Shown: one piece after another, positions 7,878 to 17,217 of the stretch
How positions within the stretch are numbered: position 1 is the stretch's first letter
Layout of the letters: each line of letters starts with the position of its first letter
Assembly (NCBI GenBank): GCA_004556155.1
Contig: SFIM01000017.1
Span: forward strand, 1 to 48,976
Source: Clostridiales bacterium
Lineage (GTDB): Bacteria; Bacillota; Clostridia; Christensenellales; Aristaeellaceae
DNA: 48,976 nucleotides
Reading direction: 5' to 3'
Notes under the pieces: generated by a model
Database searches by the model: none
Seen by the model: only the letters and a program-made list of their open reading frames with translations
What the model was told of the DNA's origin: nothing
Translations under genes and position numbers: made by a program

Positions 7878-10800
7878 TTAGTTTAGCGGAAAACGCGCCT
7901 CGTGCGCGCGCCCGTCGTCGATTAGAGTAATGGAAGGCGCGCCTGTCTGCGCACCATCCAGCGTGACAAAGGGCGCGTCGCGCGCAGCGGTCAGCTGATA
8001 ACGGCTGCCGCCGTAGCGATACAGAATGGTGCATTCCTCCCAATCGCCGGGCACGCGCGGATTCAGCCGCACCTGGTCGCCCTGCTTGTCAAAGCCTAAA
8101 AAATCGCACAAAAGCACCACCCACAGCCAGGATGCGCTGCCGGTGTACCATGTCCAGCCACCGCGGCCCGTGCGGTAGATATCTGCCGCCAGCACATAGG
8201 GCTCCACACGGTAGTGCCGCGCCTGTTCGAGCGCTTGGGCGTGATGATAGGGCAGGCATTCGCGCAGCACCTCCCAGGCGCGCTCCACCTGGTCGGTTTG
8301 CAGCAGCGCGCGCATCAGCCAGGGCACGGCATGGGTATACTGCCCGCCGTTTTCGCGCACGCCGGGCAGGTATGCGCCGATATACCCGGCTTTTTCGGAG
8401 GGCGTAAAGGGCGGGGTAAGCAGCAGCGTAATGCCTTGATCGCTCTTATGCAGCGATTGCCAGGCAGCCTCCAGCGCCTGCGAAACCTGATCGCGCGGCA
8501 TGCCGGCAAAGCAGGCGAAGCACTGGCTGATCAGGTCGATGCGCGGTACTTCGCTATCCGGCGCGCCCAGCGTGCGGCCGTCCTCATACCAGGCGCGCAG
8601 AAACCACTTGCCCGTCCAGGCAGCCTGCATGGCGTTTTGCAGCTGGATGCGCTGCGCGTCCAGCTCCCTGCGCACGCCTTCCTCGCATAAGGGGGCAAAT
8701 TCGCGCAGCACCACGATCAAAAAGAAGCCCAGCCATGCGCTTTCGCCGCCCACGTGGTCCATGCCATCGTTCCAGTCGCCGCCCTGCATCAGCGGAATGC
8801 CGTGCTCCCCATAGCGCACGCGCGCGATGGCGCGCAGGCAGTGCTCCATCAGCGGGGCTGTTTCGGCGGTTTGCTCGGGTGTTTCGTAGCGGTCATGCTC
8901 CGCATCGGAAAGCTCGCCGGAGCGCAGAAAGGGCGCGTGCGCGCGCAGAATATCCCGGTCGGCGGTTACATACACATACCGCGCTGTCACATAGGGCAAG
9001 AACAATAGATCATCGCTGATGCGCGTGCGCACGCCCGCACCGCCCGGATGCCACCAGTGCTGCACATCGCCCTGCACATACTGGCGCGAGGCGCACAGCA
9101 GCAGATGTGCCCGCGCGCGCTCAGGCTGGGTATAGAGCAGAGACAGCATATCCTGCAATTGATCGCGGAATCCCCATGCGCCGCCCGACTGGTAGAAGCC
9201 CGCGCGCAGCATCAACCGCGACGCGCGCACCTGATAGGGCAAAAAACCGTTGGCGTAGCGGGAAAGCTGATCGTCGGGCAGATAGAACTGCAGCGCGTCC
9301 AGCTGCCGCGCCCAGAAGGCGCGCGCGGTGCGCTCGCGTTCACGGGCGTTGGACAGATCATGCAGCAAATCAGGGATGAGCTCCTTTTCACAGCAGCCTA
9401 AGATTATCGCGTATACGGCGGTCTGACCCGGTTCCAGTACGATATCGCGCTGCAAAACGCCCACCGTGCCGGGAGTTTGCGTATCCACCACGCGTAAAGC
9501 GCAGCTGTATATGCCCGTGCTGACTGTGTGCGCCTGCGCGCCGGGCAGGGTAAAGAAGGCTGTGCCGGGCATCTCGGGGCTGGCGGCGTAGGCCGTGCCC
9601 TCTTCCGCCCATACGCGTGTGCCGCGGCCATCCTCACCCATGGCAAAATGTACGGCGGCGATATATTGCAAGGTACGCTTTTCATTACCCAAATTATGCA
9701 GCGACAGGATGCGCAGCCCGGCGGGATGCTCGCAGTCCGTCAGGCAGGTAAGCGTCGCCTGCATGCCGGGCAGGGCGCATTGATAGACGGCAGCGCCCAT
9801 CTCATAGCTCACACGCGTACGGGCGTTATGATAGGGCGCGGGGGTCAGCGACCAGGCGCGATCACCCTCGCGCAGCAGGTATTCCTCCGATAAGGCGGGG
9901 TGCACGCTGTCCTGGCTGACGGCAGTAACGCGCGCAAGCCGGCTGTTGCCTGCGCAGGAAAAGAGTATGCCGCGCTCGCATACCAGCGTGCCGAATACGT
10001 CATTGGCCAGAATATGGCACCAGGGCGCAATGCCGGCGCGGGATTCGCCGGGCAGGATCACATAACCGCCCTCCTGCGTAAAGCCGCCCAGGCCGTTTGC
10101 CTGGTGCAGGCGCGGCATGGCGGGCAGGCTTCCGCCCGCCTCCGCCCGGTGCAGCGGCGCGCCGGGGGAGGCAGGGGCAAGCTGGGTGCGCAGATCCTCT
10201 CCCGCGTGGATATGCAGCGCGCACAGCGCCCGTAGCGCCTGAGCACATAAGGGATCATCTTCCTGCAGCACACGCACGCGTCCGTGCAGCGCGCGCAGGG
10301 CTGGGCGCAGCAGCAGCGTATCGCAAAACGCGCGCAGCGGCTGCTCGTAGTCGTTTTCGGGCGGCAGCAGAATGACCATCTCGGCCTGCACGCCGTTTTC
10401 CAGCAGATAGGCAAACAAATGAGCCGCCTGGCTGACCCCGCCGCAGTCCTCCTCGCGCTCGGCCGTGACCAGCAGAATGGGCCAGTCTCCGCTGATGCCC
10501 TGCCGCCACAGAGCGCGCACGCCCGCGCTTTCCAGGGCTTCGCGCGGCCAGCCCGTCAGCAGCAGGCGCGCGGCCATGCGGCAGGATAGGGTCAGCATGC
10601 GCGTATCCAGCTGCAAAAGCCGCCGGTTCACCTGCGCGCGATCGGCGGACAGGGCAAAAGCGCGGCGTGATTCCGCTTCATTGGCGGGCAGCTCGCCCAT
10701 GCCTAGGGCGAAAAACAGATTGACCTCGTGGCCGGGCAGCAGCACAACCTCCGTTCGCAGAGCCAGGCAGGGATCTACGCTGTCCGTCAGCGCAAATTCG

Positions 10801-13800
10801 CGCGCGTCCAAGTTCATGCCGCGAGGATGCGACAAATCGCCCGATGCGCCCCAAAACAGCGCACGGTCGTTCATCATGCCGCAGTCGCCCTGCGCATCGA
10901 TCAGCCCAAATCGCAGGCTGCGCTCGGAATTGCCATGGCGTTCATGACGGCGGGCAATCAGCTCATGACTGCCGGATTTGGATATGCTGATAAACAGATT
11001 GGAAAAGGCAATGTGCGCGCGGTCTTCCCGCTGCGTGGCCAGGGCAGGCACAATCATGCCCGCTGCGTATAGCCGCATGGGCTGCTCCGCGGCGCTGCGC
11101 AGCCGTAGATGATACACCGCCGCGCCCGTCAATGGGTCTACGCACAAGGATAAGCGCGATTTCAGCCCGCCCTCATGCAGGCTGCATTGTGCCTCGCCGG
11201 GCAGGAAGGTGTATTCGCCGTCCGTCAGCCGCAGGCATGCGCCGGTATCGCGATTGCTCAGGAAAAACTGTGCGCCGTCCAGCGCGCGGCAGTCAGGATC
11301 AAAGCGTGTAAGCAGTGTATCGCCGCGAAACAGCGCGCTGTGTCCTGTCGCGGAGATCAGCATGGTGGAGCCGCCGCCGGAGAGCGTCAGCACATCGGGC
11401 GGAACGCCCCTTTCGGCGCGCATGCGGAAAGGCGCGTCGGGCGCGGCATCCCGGTGCGCGCGCAGCGGACGCGGCAGGCGCAGGGCATGGCGCGGCGGCA
11501 TTTCGCACAGCAGGGGCAGGTGCGCGGCGGCGCGGGGCAGGCTTTGGAGCACGCGCGGAAGGTAATCCCCGCACAGCGCGTTGCATATGGCGCACAGGAT
11601 CATGCCCTGATGGTGCGCCATATGGCTGTATACCAGCGTTTCCTGCGCGCCCGCGGTGAAATCCGCCGCCTCGTAAAAGCCCTGATCGCCGTACCAGCCG
11701 CGCTGCTGCATGCGCAGCAGCGCCTCGCATGCCGCCTGGGGCGCACAGCGCAGAGCCAGCGCTGCCGCATAGGGGGCGATCACGTCGCCCTCACAGCGGC
11801 TGTCCAGCGCAAGCTCGCGCAGGCCGAAGGCCTGATAGCGGTAGTTGAGCTCCTGATCGTACTGCGCATAGCCGCTTTCAGACACGCCAAATACGCCCTC
11901 GCGTCCATGCTTTTGCTGCGCGCGCACGCAGGCGTGCTGCGCGGCGGACAGCGTGGAACCGGGGTAGCTGGGCAGCAGCAGCGCGCCCATCAGATATTCA
12001 AACATCGTGCCGCTCCAGGAAAGCAGCGCCTTCTGCGGCAGCGCCATCCACGCGCGGCCCAGATACCACCAGTGCTTTTCGGGCGCTTCCCCTGCCATGA
12101 TAGCGGCAAAGGACAGCATCACCGATTCGCTGGCCAATAGATCGTAATGTCCTTCGCTCATGCGGGCGTTCGCGCCGTCGTAGCCGATAAAGAACAGATG
12201 GCGGCGCGCATCATAGAGCCTGCGCAGCTGCATGCGGCCGCGCAGCGCGTCCAGCCGCACGGGCACACTGCGGTATTCTTCCCGTGCCTGGCGCAGCTGC
12301 ATGCGCGCGCACTGAGCGCATACGGTCAGCGCCAGCGCCAGATTGCCCGCGTCCACGGCGGATACAAATTCGCCGGGCATGGGGCGCAAGGTGGTGAGAT
12401 CATACCAATTATAGGGCACGCCGTGCCAGGTGCGCAGGCGTTCCAGAGTATTCAGGGTATCGGCCAGGCGGGCAAACAGCGTGTCCGCATCCAGCAGCCC
12501 CAGCTCCCGCGCCGCGCACAGCGACAACAGATACATGCCGATGTTGGTGGGCGATGTGCGCATGGCAGCCCCGCGCGGGGGCGACAGCTGCACATTGTCC
12601 GGCGGCAGATGATGCGTGCGCGCGTTTACGTTTTCCAGGAAAAATTGCAGGGTATCGGCGGCGATGCGGCGCAGCGCGGCCTGCTGCCCGCTGCTGAGCG
12701 CCGCCTGCTGCGCGCGGGGACGATCCAGCCAGCGGGCCAGCAGCGGCTGGGCAAGCCAGATTGCCCCCAGCGCGAACCCCGGCCAGAATACGCGCCCCGC
12801 CGCGGCAAAGAGCATGAGCGCGCCGGGCAGCATGGCGGCAAAATCCAGACGCAGCGCGCGCAGATCGTTTTGCTCGGCCTGGGCGGCGGTGGTCCATTGC
12901 AGCAGTCGTTTATGGCTGACGCGCATACGCCACAGCACGCGCAGGATTGCATCCAGCCGGGTGACGGCCATCATGGGCAGCAAAAGCAGCGCGCCCAGCT
13001 CGGCGGGCGCGCGCAGCGGCAGCAGCGCCAGGATAAAGGGCAGCCACGCGCCCTGCATGGCGCAGAGAATCAGGGTAATCAAGCGCGCTGGCGGCACAAG
13101 CGCGCGGCGCAGGTTATCCAAAATCTTAAGCCTGGATAGAAGATCGAGCCGCTTGTCCTTCAAAAACGGCAATAGCTGCCAGTCGCCGCGCGTCCAGCGG
13201 TGCGCGCGCCGCAGAAAACCGTTTACCCTTGCCGGGTGTCCGTCATAACAGGCGATATCCTCGCAAAGCTGGGCATGGCAAAGCTCACCCTCCAACAGAT
13301 CGTGGCTGAGCACGGCGTTTTCGGGCAGCGTGCGGCTGACGGCCAGCAGCGCGGCGGGATCATAAATGCCCTTACCCATAAAGGAGCCGCGGCCGAATAC
13401 ATCCTGATAGAATTCCTGCGCGGCGGCGCAGTAGCCGTCTGCCCCGCTCATGCCGCCAAGCAGCGCCTGCGCGTGCGTTTTCACATGCATGGGCAGCGTT
13501 TGCATGCGCGGCTGGAGGATGCCCGTACGGCCTTTTTGCAGGGGATGCAGCATCGCGCCCAGCAGACGCTCAGCCGCCCCGGCGGGCAGAATGGTGTCCG
13601 CATCCAGGGTGATTACATAGGCGTAACGGCCATGCAGGCCTTCGGGCGGCGTGCTGGCATAGGCCAGGGTATCCGGGCACGCTTCCCCGCACAGCAGGCA
13701 GCCCAGCATTTCCAGCGCGCCGCGCTTGCGCTCCCGGCCGATATAGCAGCCCTCGGCGCGGTTTCGGCTGCGGGCACGGTGCAGGCAGTAAAAGCGCGGG

Positions 13801-15173
13801 CCGTAGCTTTGATTGAGCGCGCGAACGCCGCCTGTTAGCGCGCTGAGAATGCGCTCGTCGCCCTCCGCGTGGGCGGCCTGAGCATCGGTAAAATCGCTCA
13901 GCAGCAGAAAATCCAGCGGCATATCGGCGTTGGCCAGGTATAGGATCGACAGTTTGCGGCACATTTGCAGGGCGTGCTTTTCATCCATCAGCACCGTTGG
14001 CAAGGCGACCAGCACGCGAAGCTCCTGGGAAAAGCACGCGCGCTTGATGCGCGGCAGCAATCGCGGCGGGAGCAGGCGCGCGGTGGCGCGCTGGGCGAAG
14101 CGGTGCGTAAGGGAGGTTGCGGTGAGCGTAAAGAAGGGCACGGCGTACCAGGGCAGCAGCAGTGCGCCCAGCACCGCGAAGGCCGCTGCGCTGACAAGCA
14201 GATAACCAAGATAAATTGCGGCTTTTTTGCTGCGCAAACGCTCCCCAAGCGGCGGCTTTTTATGCAGGTATTCGCAGATTTTGCCGCGCTGCTCCAGCAG
14301 GTAGTACCCGGCCTCGGCCTCCAGCCCCTGCTTGCCCTCGCACAAGGCCAGCGCGGCCTTGCACACGGATTCCTCCGATACCCGCAGGCTGCGCGCCAGG
14401 CGCGAGGCGTGCGTCAGGTACAGCGCGCGGCTGTCGCCGGTCATGCGGCGGAAGGTAGGATCGGCCTGCAGAATCAGGCAGGCGCGGCTGCTTTTTTCGA
14501 TGACGCGGGCGAAATTGATCTGCGGCAGCGACAGGATCATGGTGATCAGCCCGCCTGCGCGCTCGGCGGTGGATAACAGCTGGGCGCGTGCCTGATGGGC
14601 GGCGGACTTCGGAATTTGATTGCCTGCACGCAGATGCACATCTAACTTGCGCGCGGCCTCGATATTGCCGGACTGAGACAGCACCTCCTGCGCGCGGCGA
14701 AGCGCCACGGGGCTTTGCGGCCAGCGCGCGGGAGCGCTATGCCCCAGCGCGGCGGCCAGGGCTTCCCCCGTGCGGTAATCCTGGCACTCCTGCACCAGCG
14801 TGGGCAGCAGCGCAAGCAGCGCGGCAAACAGCCGCGCGCGCAGCATGCCGTGCAGGGCGCGCAGCTCCTGCACGGTAAAGAGCGCATCCTTTTGCGCCTG
14901 CCGCAGGGCGCGCAGCAGCGCGCCCTCGTCGATGCGCCCGCTTGGTGGGGCGATGAGGGCATCGCAGAAATCACGCAGGCGGCGGAACGCGCGCCGCCCC
15001 AAATAGCGGGCTTCCTGCTGGGTCTGCGCGGCCTGGCCGTAAAGCGCGCGGGCGTTATCGCGCAGCCATTGCGCGGCGGGGGGCAGATCCTCGCGCTGGC
15101 TTTGGCAAAGCAGACGCTCTGCGCGTCGAATGGGGGAGATGATGGATACATTGCTGCGCGGGCTGCCGATCAT
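7878..15173 (-). CDS. Cyclic beta-1,2-glucan synthase-like protein (GT84 + glucoamylase-like + GH94)
   Basis: A giant 2431-residue enzyme. After a helical N-terminal part and a hydrophobic pair of segments near residues 315-360 comes a GT2/GT84-type glycosyltransferase. It has LDADT (Asp524, Asp526), HDLLEGEL and RAHRWTRGDWQ (Trp660), matching the DxD, ED and QxxRW boxes. Further helices follow, then a glucoamylase-like domain (NARTHHLPPDN, about 850). The C-terminal GH94/GT36 half has GDWNDGM near residue 2133, including Asp2136, the region of the GH94 general acid. Domain order matches proteobacterial NdvB/Cgs (about 2800 residues). The start at 15173 has GGAGG 6 bases upstream. Homologues in Clostridia are known, but product and ring size are uncertain. 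Confidence 0.85.
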   Translation of the reverse strand: MIGSPRSNVSIISPIRRAERLLCQSQREDLPPAAQWLRDNARALYGQAAQTQQEARYLGRRAFRRLRDFCDALIAPPSGRIDEGALLRALRQAQKDALFTVQELRALHGMLRARLFAALLALLPTLVQECQDYRTGEALAAALGHSAPARWPQSPVALRRAQEVLSQSGNIEAARKLDVHLRAGNQIPKSAAHQARAQLLSTAERAGGLITMILSLPQINFARVIEKSSRACLILQADPTFRRMTGDSRALYLTHASRLARSLRVSEESVCKAALALCEGKQGLEAEAGYYLLEQRGKICEYLHKKPPLGERLRSKKAAIYLGYLLVSAAAFAVLGALLLPWYAVPFFTLTATSLTHRFAQRATARLLPPRLLPRIKRACFSQELRVLVALPTVLMDEKHALQMCRKLSILYLANADMPLDFLLLSDFTDAQAAHAEGDERILSALTGGVRALNQSYGPRFYCLHRARSRNRAEGCYIGRERKRGALEMLGCLLCGEACPDTLAYASTPPEGLHGRYAYVITLDADTILPAGAAERLLGAMLHPLQKGRTGILQPRMQTLPMHVKTHAQALLGGMSGADGYCAAAQEFYQDVFGRGSFMGKGIYDPAALLAVSRTLPENAVLSHDLLEGELCHAQLCEDIACYDGHPARVNGFLRRAHRWTRGDWQLLPFLKDKRLDLLSRLKILDNLRRALVPPARLITLILCAMQGAWLPFILALLPLRAPAELGALLLLPMMAVTRLDAILRVLWRMRVSHKRLLQWTTAAQAEQNDLRALRLDFAAMLPGALMLFAAAGRVFWPGFALGAIWLAQPLLARWLDRPRAQQAALSSGQQAALRRIAADTLQFFLENVNARTHHLPPDNVQLSPPRGAAMRTSPTNIGMYLLSLCAARELGLLDADTLFARLADTLNTLERLRTWHGVPYNWYDLTTLRPMPGEFVSAVDAGNLALALTVCAQCARMQLRQAREEYRSVPVRLDALRGRMQLRRLYDARRHLFFIGYDGANARMSEGHYDLLASESVMLSFAAIMAGEAPEKHWWYLGRAWMALPQKALLSWSGTMFEYLMGALLLPSYPGSTLSAAQHACVRAQQKHGREGVFGVSESGYAQYDQELNYRYQAFGLRELALDSRCEGDVIAPYAAALALRCAPQAACEALLRMQQRGWYGDQGFYEAADFTAGAQETLVYSHMAHHQGMILCAICNALCGDYLPRVLQSLPRAAAHLPLLCEMPPRHALRLPRPLRAHRDAAPDAPFRMRAERGVPPDVLTLSGGGSTMLISATGHSALFRGDTLLTRFDPDCRALDGAQFFLSNRDTGACLRLTDGEYTFLPGEAQCSLHEGGLKSRLSLCVDPLTGAAVYHLRLRSAAEQPMRLYAAGMIVPALATQREDRAHIAFSNLFISISKSGSHELIARRHERHGNSERSLRFGLIDAQGDCGMMNDRALFWGASGDLSHPRGMNLDAREFALTDSVDPCLALRTEVVLLPGHEVNLFFALGMGELPANEAESRRAFALSADRAQVNRRLLQLDTRMLTLSCRMAARLLLTGWPREALESAGVRALWRQGISGDWPILLVTAEREEDCGGVSQAAHLFAYLLENGVQAEMVILLPPENDYEQPLRAFCDTLLLRPALRALHGRVRVLQEDDPLCAQALRALCALHIHAGEDLRTQLAPASPGAPLHRAEAGGSLPAMPRLHQANGLGGFTQEGGYVILPGESRAGIAPWCHILANDVFGTLVCERGILFSCAGNSRLARVTAVSQDSVHPALSEEYLLREGDRAWSLTPAPYHNARTRVSYEMGAAVYQCALPGMQATLTCLTDCEHPAGLRILSLHNLGNEKRTLQYIAAVHFAMGEDGRGTRVWAEEGTAYAASPEMPGTAFFTLPGAQAHTVSTGIYSCALRVVDTQTPGTVGVLQRDIVLEPGQTAVYAIILGCCEKELIPDLLHDLSNARERERTARAFWARQLDALQFYLPDDQLSRYANGFLPYQVRASRLMLRAGFYQSGGAWGFRDQLQDMLSLLYTQPERARAHLLLCASRQYVQGDVQHWWHPGGAGVRTRISDDLLFLPYVTARYVYVTADRDILRAHAPFLRSGELSDAEHDRYETPEQTAETAPLMEHCLRAIARVRYGEHGIPLMQGGDWNDGMDHVGGESAWLGFFLIVVLREFAPLCEEGVRRELDAQRIQLQNAMQAAWTGKWFLRAWYEDGRTLGAPDSEVPRIDLISQCFACFAGMPRDQVSQALEAAWQSLHKSDQGITLLLTPPFTPSEKAGYIGAYLPGVRENGGQYTHAVPWLMRALLQTDQVERAWEVLRECLPYHHAQALEQARHYRVEPYVLAADIYRTGRGGWTWYTGSASWLWVVLLCDFLGFDKQGDQVRLNPRVPGDWEECTILYRYGGSRYQLTAARDAPFVTLDGAQTGAPSITLIDDGRAHEARFPLN

Positions 15174-15260
15174 GCGCGCCTCCGAAAAATCGCATGGAAC
15201 CATGCGTTATTGCTGCGGTTTTACAGCGTTTATTGTGGCGCGCGGCGGCGGATTCCATAC

Positions 15261-15286
15261 AAAAAGCAGCCGGATGAACCGGCTGC
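15261..15286 (-). terminator. Intrinsic terminator after glgA
   Basis: On the minus strand GCAGCCGG pairs with CCGGCTGC around TTCAT, followed by five T residues. It lies about 30 bases after the glgA stop and about 90 bases before the start of the large synthase, so that gene probably has its own promoter. I found no clear one in the interval. Confidence 0.88.
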
Positions 15287-15315
15287 AATGGGCAGTGAAA
15301 AAATGAAAGCTGTTT

Positions 15316-17016
15316 TTACTCCGCGGGCTTTTCGGCCTTTTTGGCGCGGGGCTTGCGGGCGGGCTTATCGGCGGGCGCGTCCGCGGCTTTCTTTGCGCGG
15401 GTTTTGGGGGAGGGCTTTTCAGCGCCCGCGTCCGCAGGCTTCTTGGCGCGCGGCTTGCGCGCAGGCTTGGCGGGCTTTTCGGTGATTTCCTCTTTTTCCA
15501 GCGCCGGCATTTCCTCCGCAGCCTGCTCGGCCTGCACGGCGACGGGCGTGGGCATTTCCACGGGCAGCGCGTTCTGCGCGCCGGGCAGAATGCTCATGTA
15601 CAGGGACAGGTAGGTTTCGGCCGAGGCGTTCCAGCTGTAATCGCCATTCATGCCGCGGCTCTGCAGCTCGCGCCAGACGTCGGGATGCTCGTGATAATAG
15701 CGCAGCGCACGGCGGATGGTAAAGAGCATATCATGCGCGTTGTAGTTAAAGAACGTGAAGCCGTTGCCCGCGTTGTTGTAGTGGTTATAGCTCAGCACCG
15801 TATCGCGCAGGCCGCCGGTTTCGCGCACGATGGGCACGCAGCCATAGCGCAGGGCGATCATCTGCGACAGGCCGCAGGGCTCAAACTGCGAGGGCATCAG
15901 GAACATATCCGCGCCGGCGTAGATGCGGTGCGCCAGCTGATGATCCATCTGGAAGCGCGCGGCCACGCGGCCCGGATACTGCTGCTCCGCCCAGCTGAAC
16001 AGGTTGACATAGCGGCTTTCGCCCATGCCCAGTACCACCAGCTGTACGTTTTCTTCCATGATTTGGCCGATCACATGATCCACCAGATCCAGGCCCTTCT
16101 GCGAGGACAGGCGGCCCACCATGCCGATGATGGGCACGCTGGGATCAACCGTCAGGCCCAGACTTTGCTGCAGGGCGGCCTTGCACTGGGCGCGGCCGGA
16201 CAGATCCTGGGCGCTGTAAGGGGCGGGGATCAGGGGATCGGCTGCCGGATCATACTCCTGCATGTCAATGCCGTTGAGCACGCCCGAGAGCGAATTGCGC
16301 CGTGCGCGCAGCAGGCCGTCCAGGCGTTCGCCGTAATAGGCGGTCTGGATTTCCTCGGCGTAGCTGGGGCTGACGGTGGTGATCTCATCCGCATAGACCA
16401 GCGCGGCTTTCATGAAGTTGGCGCAGCCGAAGCACTCCAGCTTGTCGTTGGTAAAGACGTCGTCGGGCAACTCCAGCACGTCCTTGACCTGCTCGATGCC
16501 GAACACGCCCTGATATTGCAGGTTATGGATGGTAAACACCGTGCGGATATTATGGTAAAAATCCGCCTGATCATATTGGATGCGCAGCAGCGCGGGCACC
16601 ATGCCGCTTTGCCAGTCGTGGGCGTGGATGACGTCGGGCTGGAAATCCAGCCGGGGCAGCGCGTCCAGCACGGCGCGGCAGAAGAAGCCAAAGCGCTCGT
16701 ATTCGTCCCCGCCCAGGCCGTAGATGTAATTGCGCTTGAAGTAATACTCGTTATCTACAAAGTAGAAGGTAACGCCCTGGCGCTCCAGCGCCTCGATGCC
16801 GCAGTACTGATGCCGCCAGCCCAGCTTTACATAGAAGTCGGTTACATGGCGCAGCTGCTGGCGATATTCCTCGGCCATCATGCCGTACTTGGGCAGGATG
16901 ACGCGCACATCGTGCCCCTTGCGGGCAAGCACGGGCGCAAGCGCGCCCACCACGTCGGCCAATCCGCCGGTTTTGATGAAGGGAACGCATTCGCTGGCAG
17001 CAAATAATATTTTCAT
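15316..17016 (-). CDS. glgA: Glycogen synthase (ADP-glucose type, GT5) with lysine/alanine/proline-rich tail
   Basis: GlgA extends alpha-1,4-glucan chains from ADP-glucose. The N terminus MKILFAASECVPFIKTGGLADV carries the KTGGLADV substrate-binding motif at residues 16-23. Later boxes include HAHDWQSG and MPSQFEPCGLSQMIALRYG. Bacterial GlgA is usually 475-490 residues; this product is 566. The extra roughly 75 C-terminal residues consist of a Glu/Ala linker and repeated KPARKPRAKK units (two nearly identical copies), like histone H1-type tails. The ATG follows AAGGAG, and the gene has its own promoter and terminator. No other glycogen gene is adjacent, apart from a phosphoglucomutase at 20124. 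Confidence 0.95.
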   Translation of the reverse strand: MKILFAASECVPFIKTGGLADVVGALAPVLARKGHDVRVILPKYGMMAEEYRQQLRHVTDFYVKLGWRHQYCGIEALERQGVTFYFVDNEYYFKRNYIYGLGGDEYERFGFFCRAVLDALPRLDFQPDVIHAHDWQSGMVPALLRIQYDQADFYHNIRTVFTIHNLQYQGVFGIEQVKDVLELPDDVFTNDKLECFGCANFMKAALVYADEITTVSPSYAEEIQTAYYGERLDGLLRARRNSLSGVLNGIDMQEYDPAADPLIPAPYSAQDLSGRAQCKAALQQSLGLTVDPSVPIIGMVGRLSSQKGLDLVDHVIGQIMEENVQLVVLGMGESRYVNLFSWAEQQYPGRVAARFQMDHQLAHRIYAGADMFLMPSQFEPCGLSQMIALRYGCVPIVRETGGLRDTVLSYNHYNNAGNGFTFFNYNAHDMLFTIRRALRYYHEHPDVWRELQSRGMNGDYSWNASAETYLSLYMSILPGAQNALPVEMPTPVAVQAEQAAEEMPALEKEEITEKPAKPARKPRAKKPADAGAEKPSPKTRAKKAADAPADKPARKPRAKKAEKPAE

Positions 17017-17071
17017 GGCTACAGGCTCCTTTTTTGTTTTTGATTTTCAATGAGGGGGTGCGACTGCCCTT

Positions 17072-17100
17072 ATTTTACCATAAACAGAGCCGCACTGCAA
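17072..17100 (-). promoter_or_regulatory. Promoter of glgA
   Basis: On the minus strand TTGCAG (17095-17100), 17 bases, TAAAAT (17072-17077), about 55 bases before the start. Confidence 0.7.
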
Positions 17101-17151
17101 CCATGCGGAAGAAAAAGACAAAACAGGGTAAAATCTGTGCGCAATGTCAAT

Positions 17152-17196
17152 AAAAAATCCGACCAAGCAGCGTTTGGCGCTGCTTGGCCGGCGGAT
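17152..17196 (-). terminator. Intrinsic terminator after the FMN-binding protein gene
   Basis: On the minus strand CCAAGCAGCG pairs with CGCTGCTTGG around CCAAA, extended by outer ATCCG/CGGAT pairing, followed by TTTTTT. It is 22 bases after the stop at 17218. Confidence 0.9.
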
Positions 17197-17217
17197 AAAG
17201 CGAATTGTTCGATGGGA

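Noticed and set aside
15316..15480. Frameshift or second gene at the 3' end of glgA
   Set aside because: The Lys/Ala/Pro tail is in frame with glgA up to a stop followed by a terminator; no ribosome site for a separate gene.
8132..15485. Numerous plus-strand frames of 60-330 codons opposite the giant synthase gene
   Set aside because: They lack ribosome sites and recognisable domains and follow the codon bias of the opposite strand.
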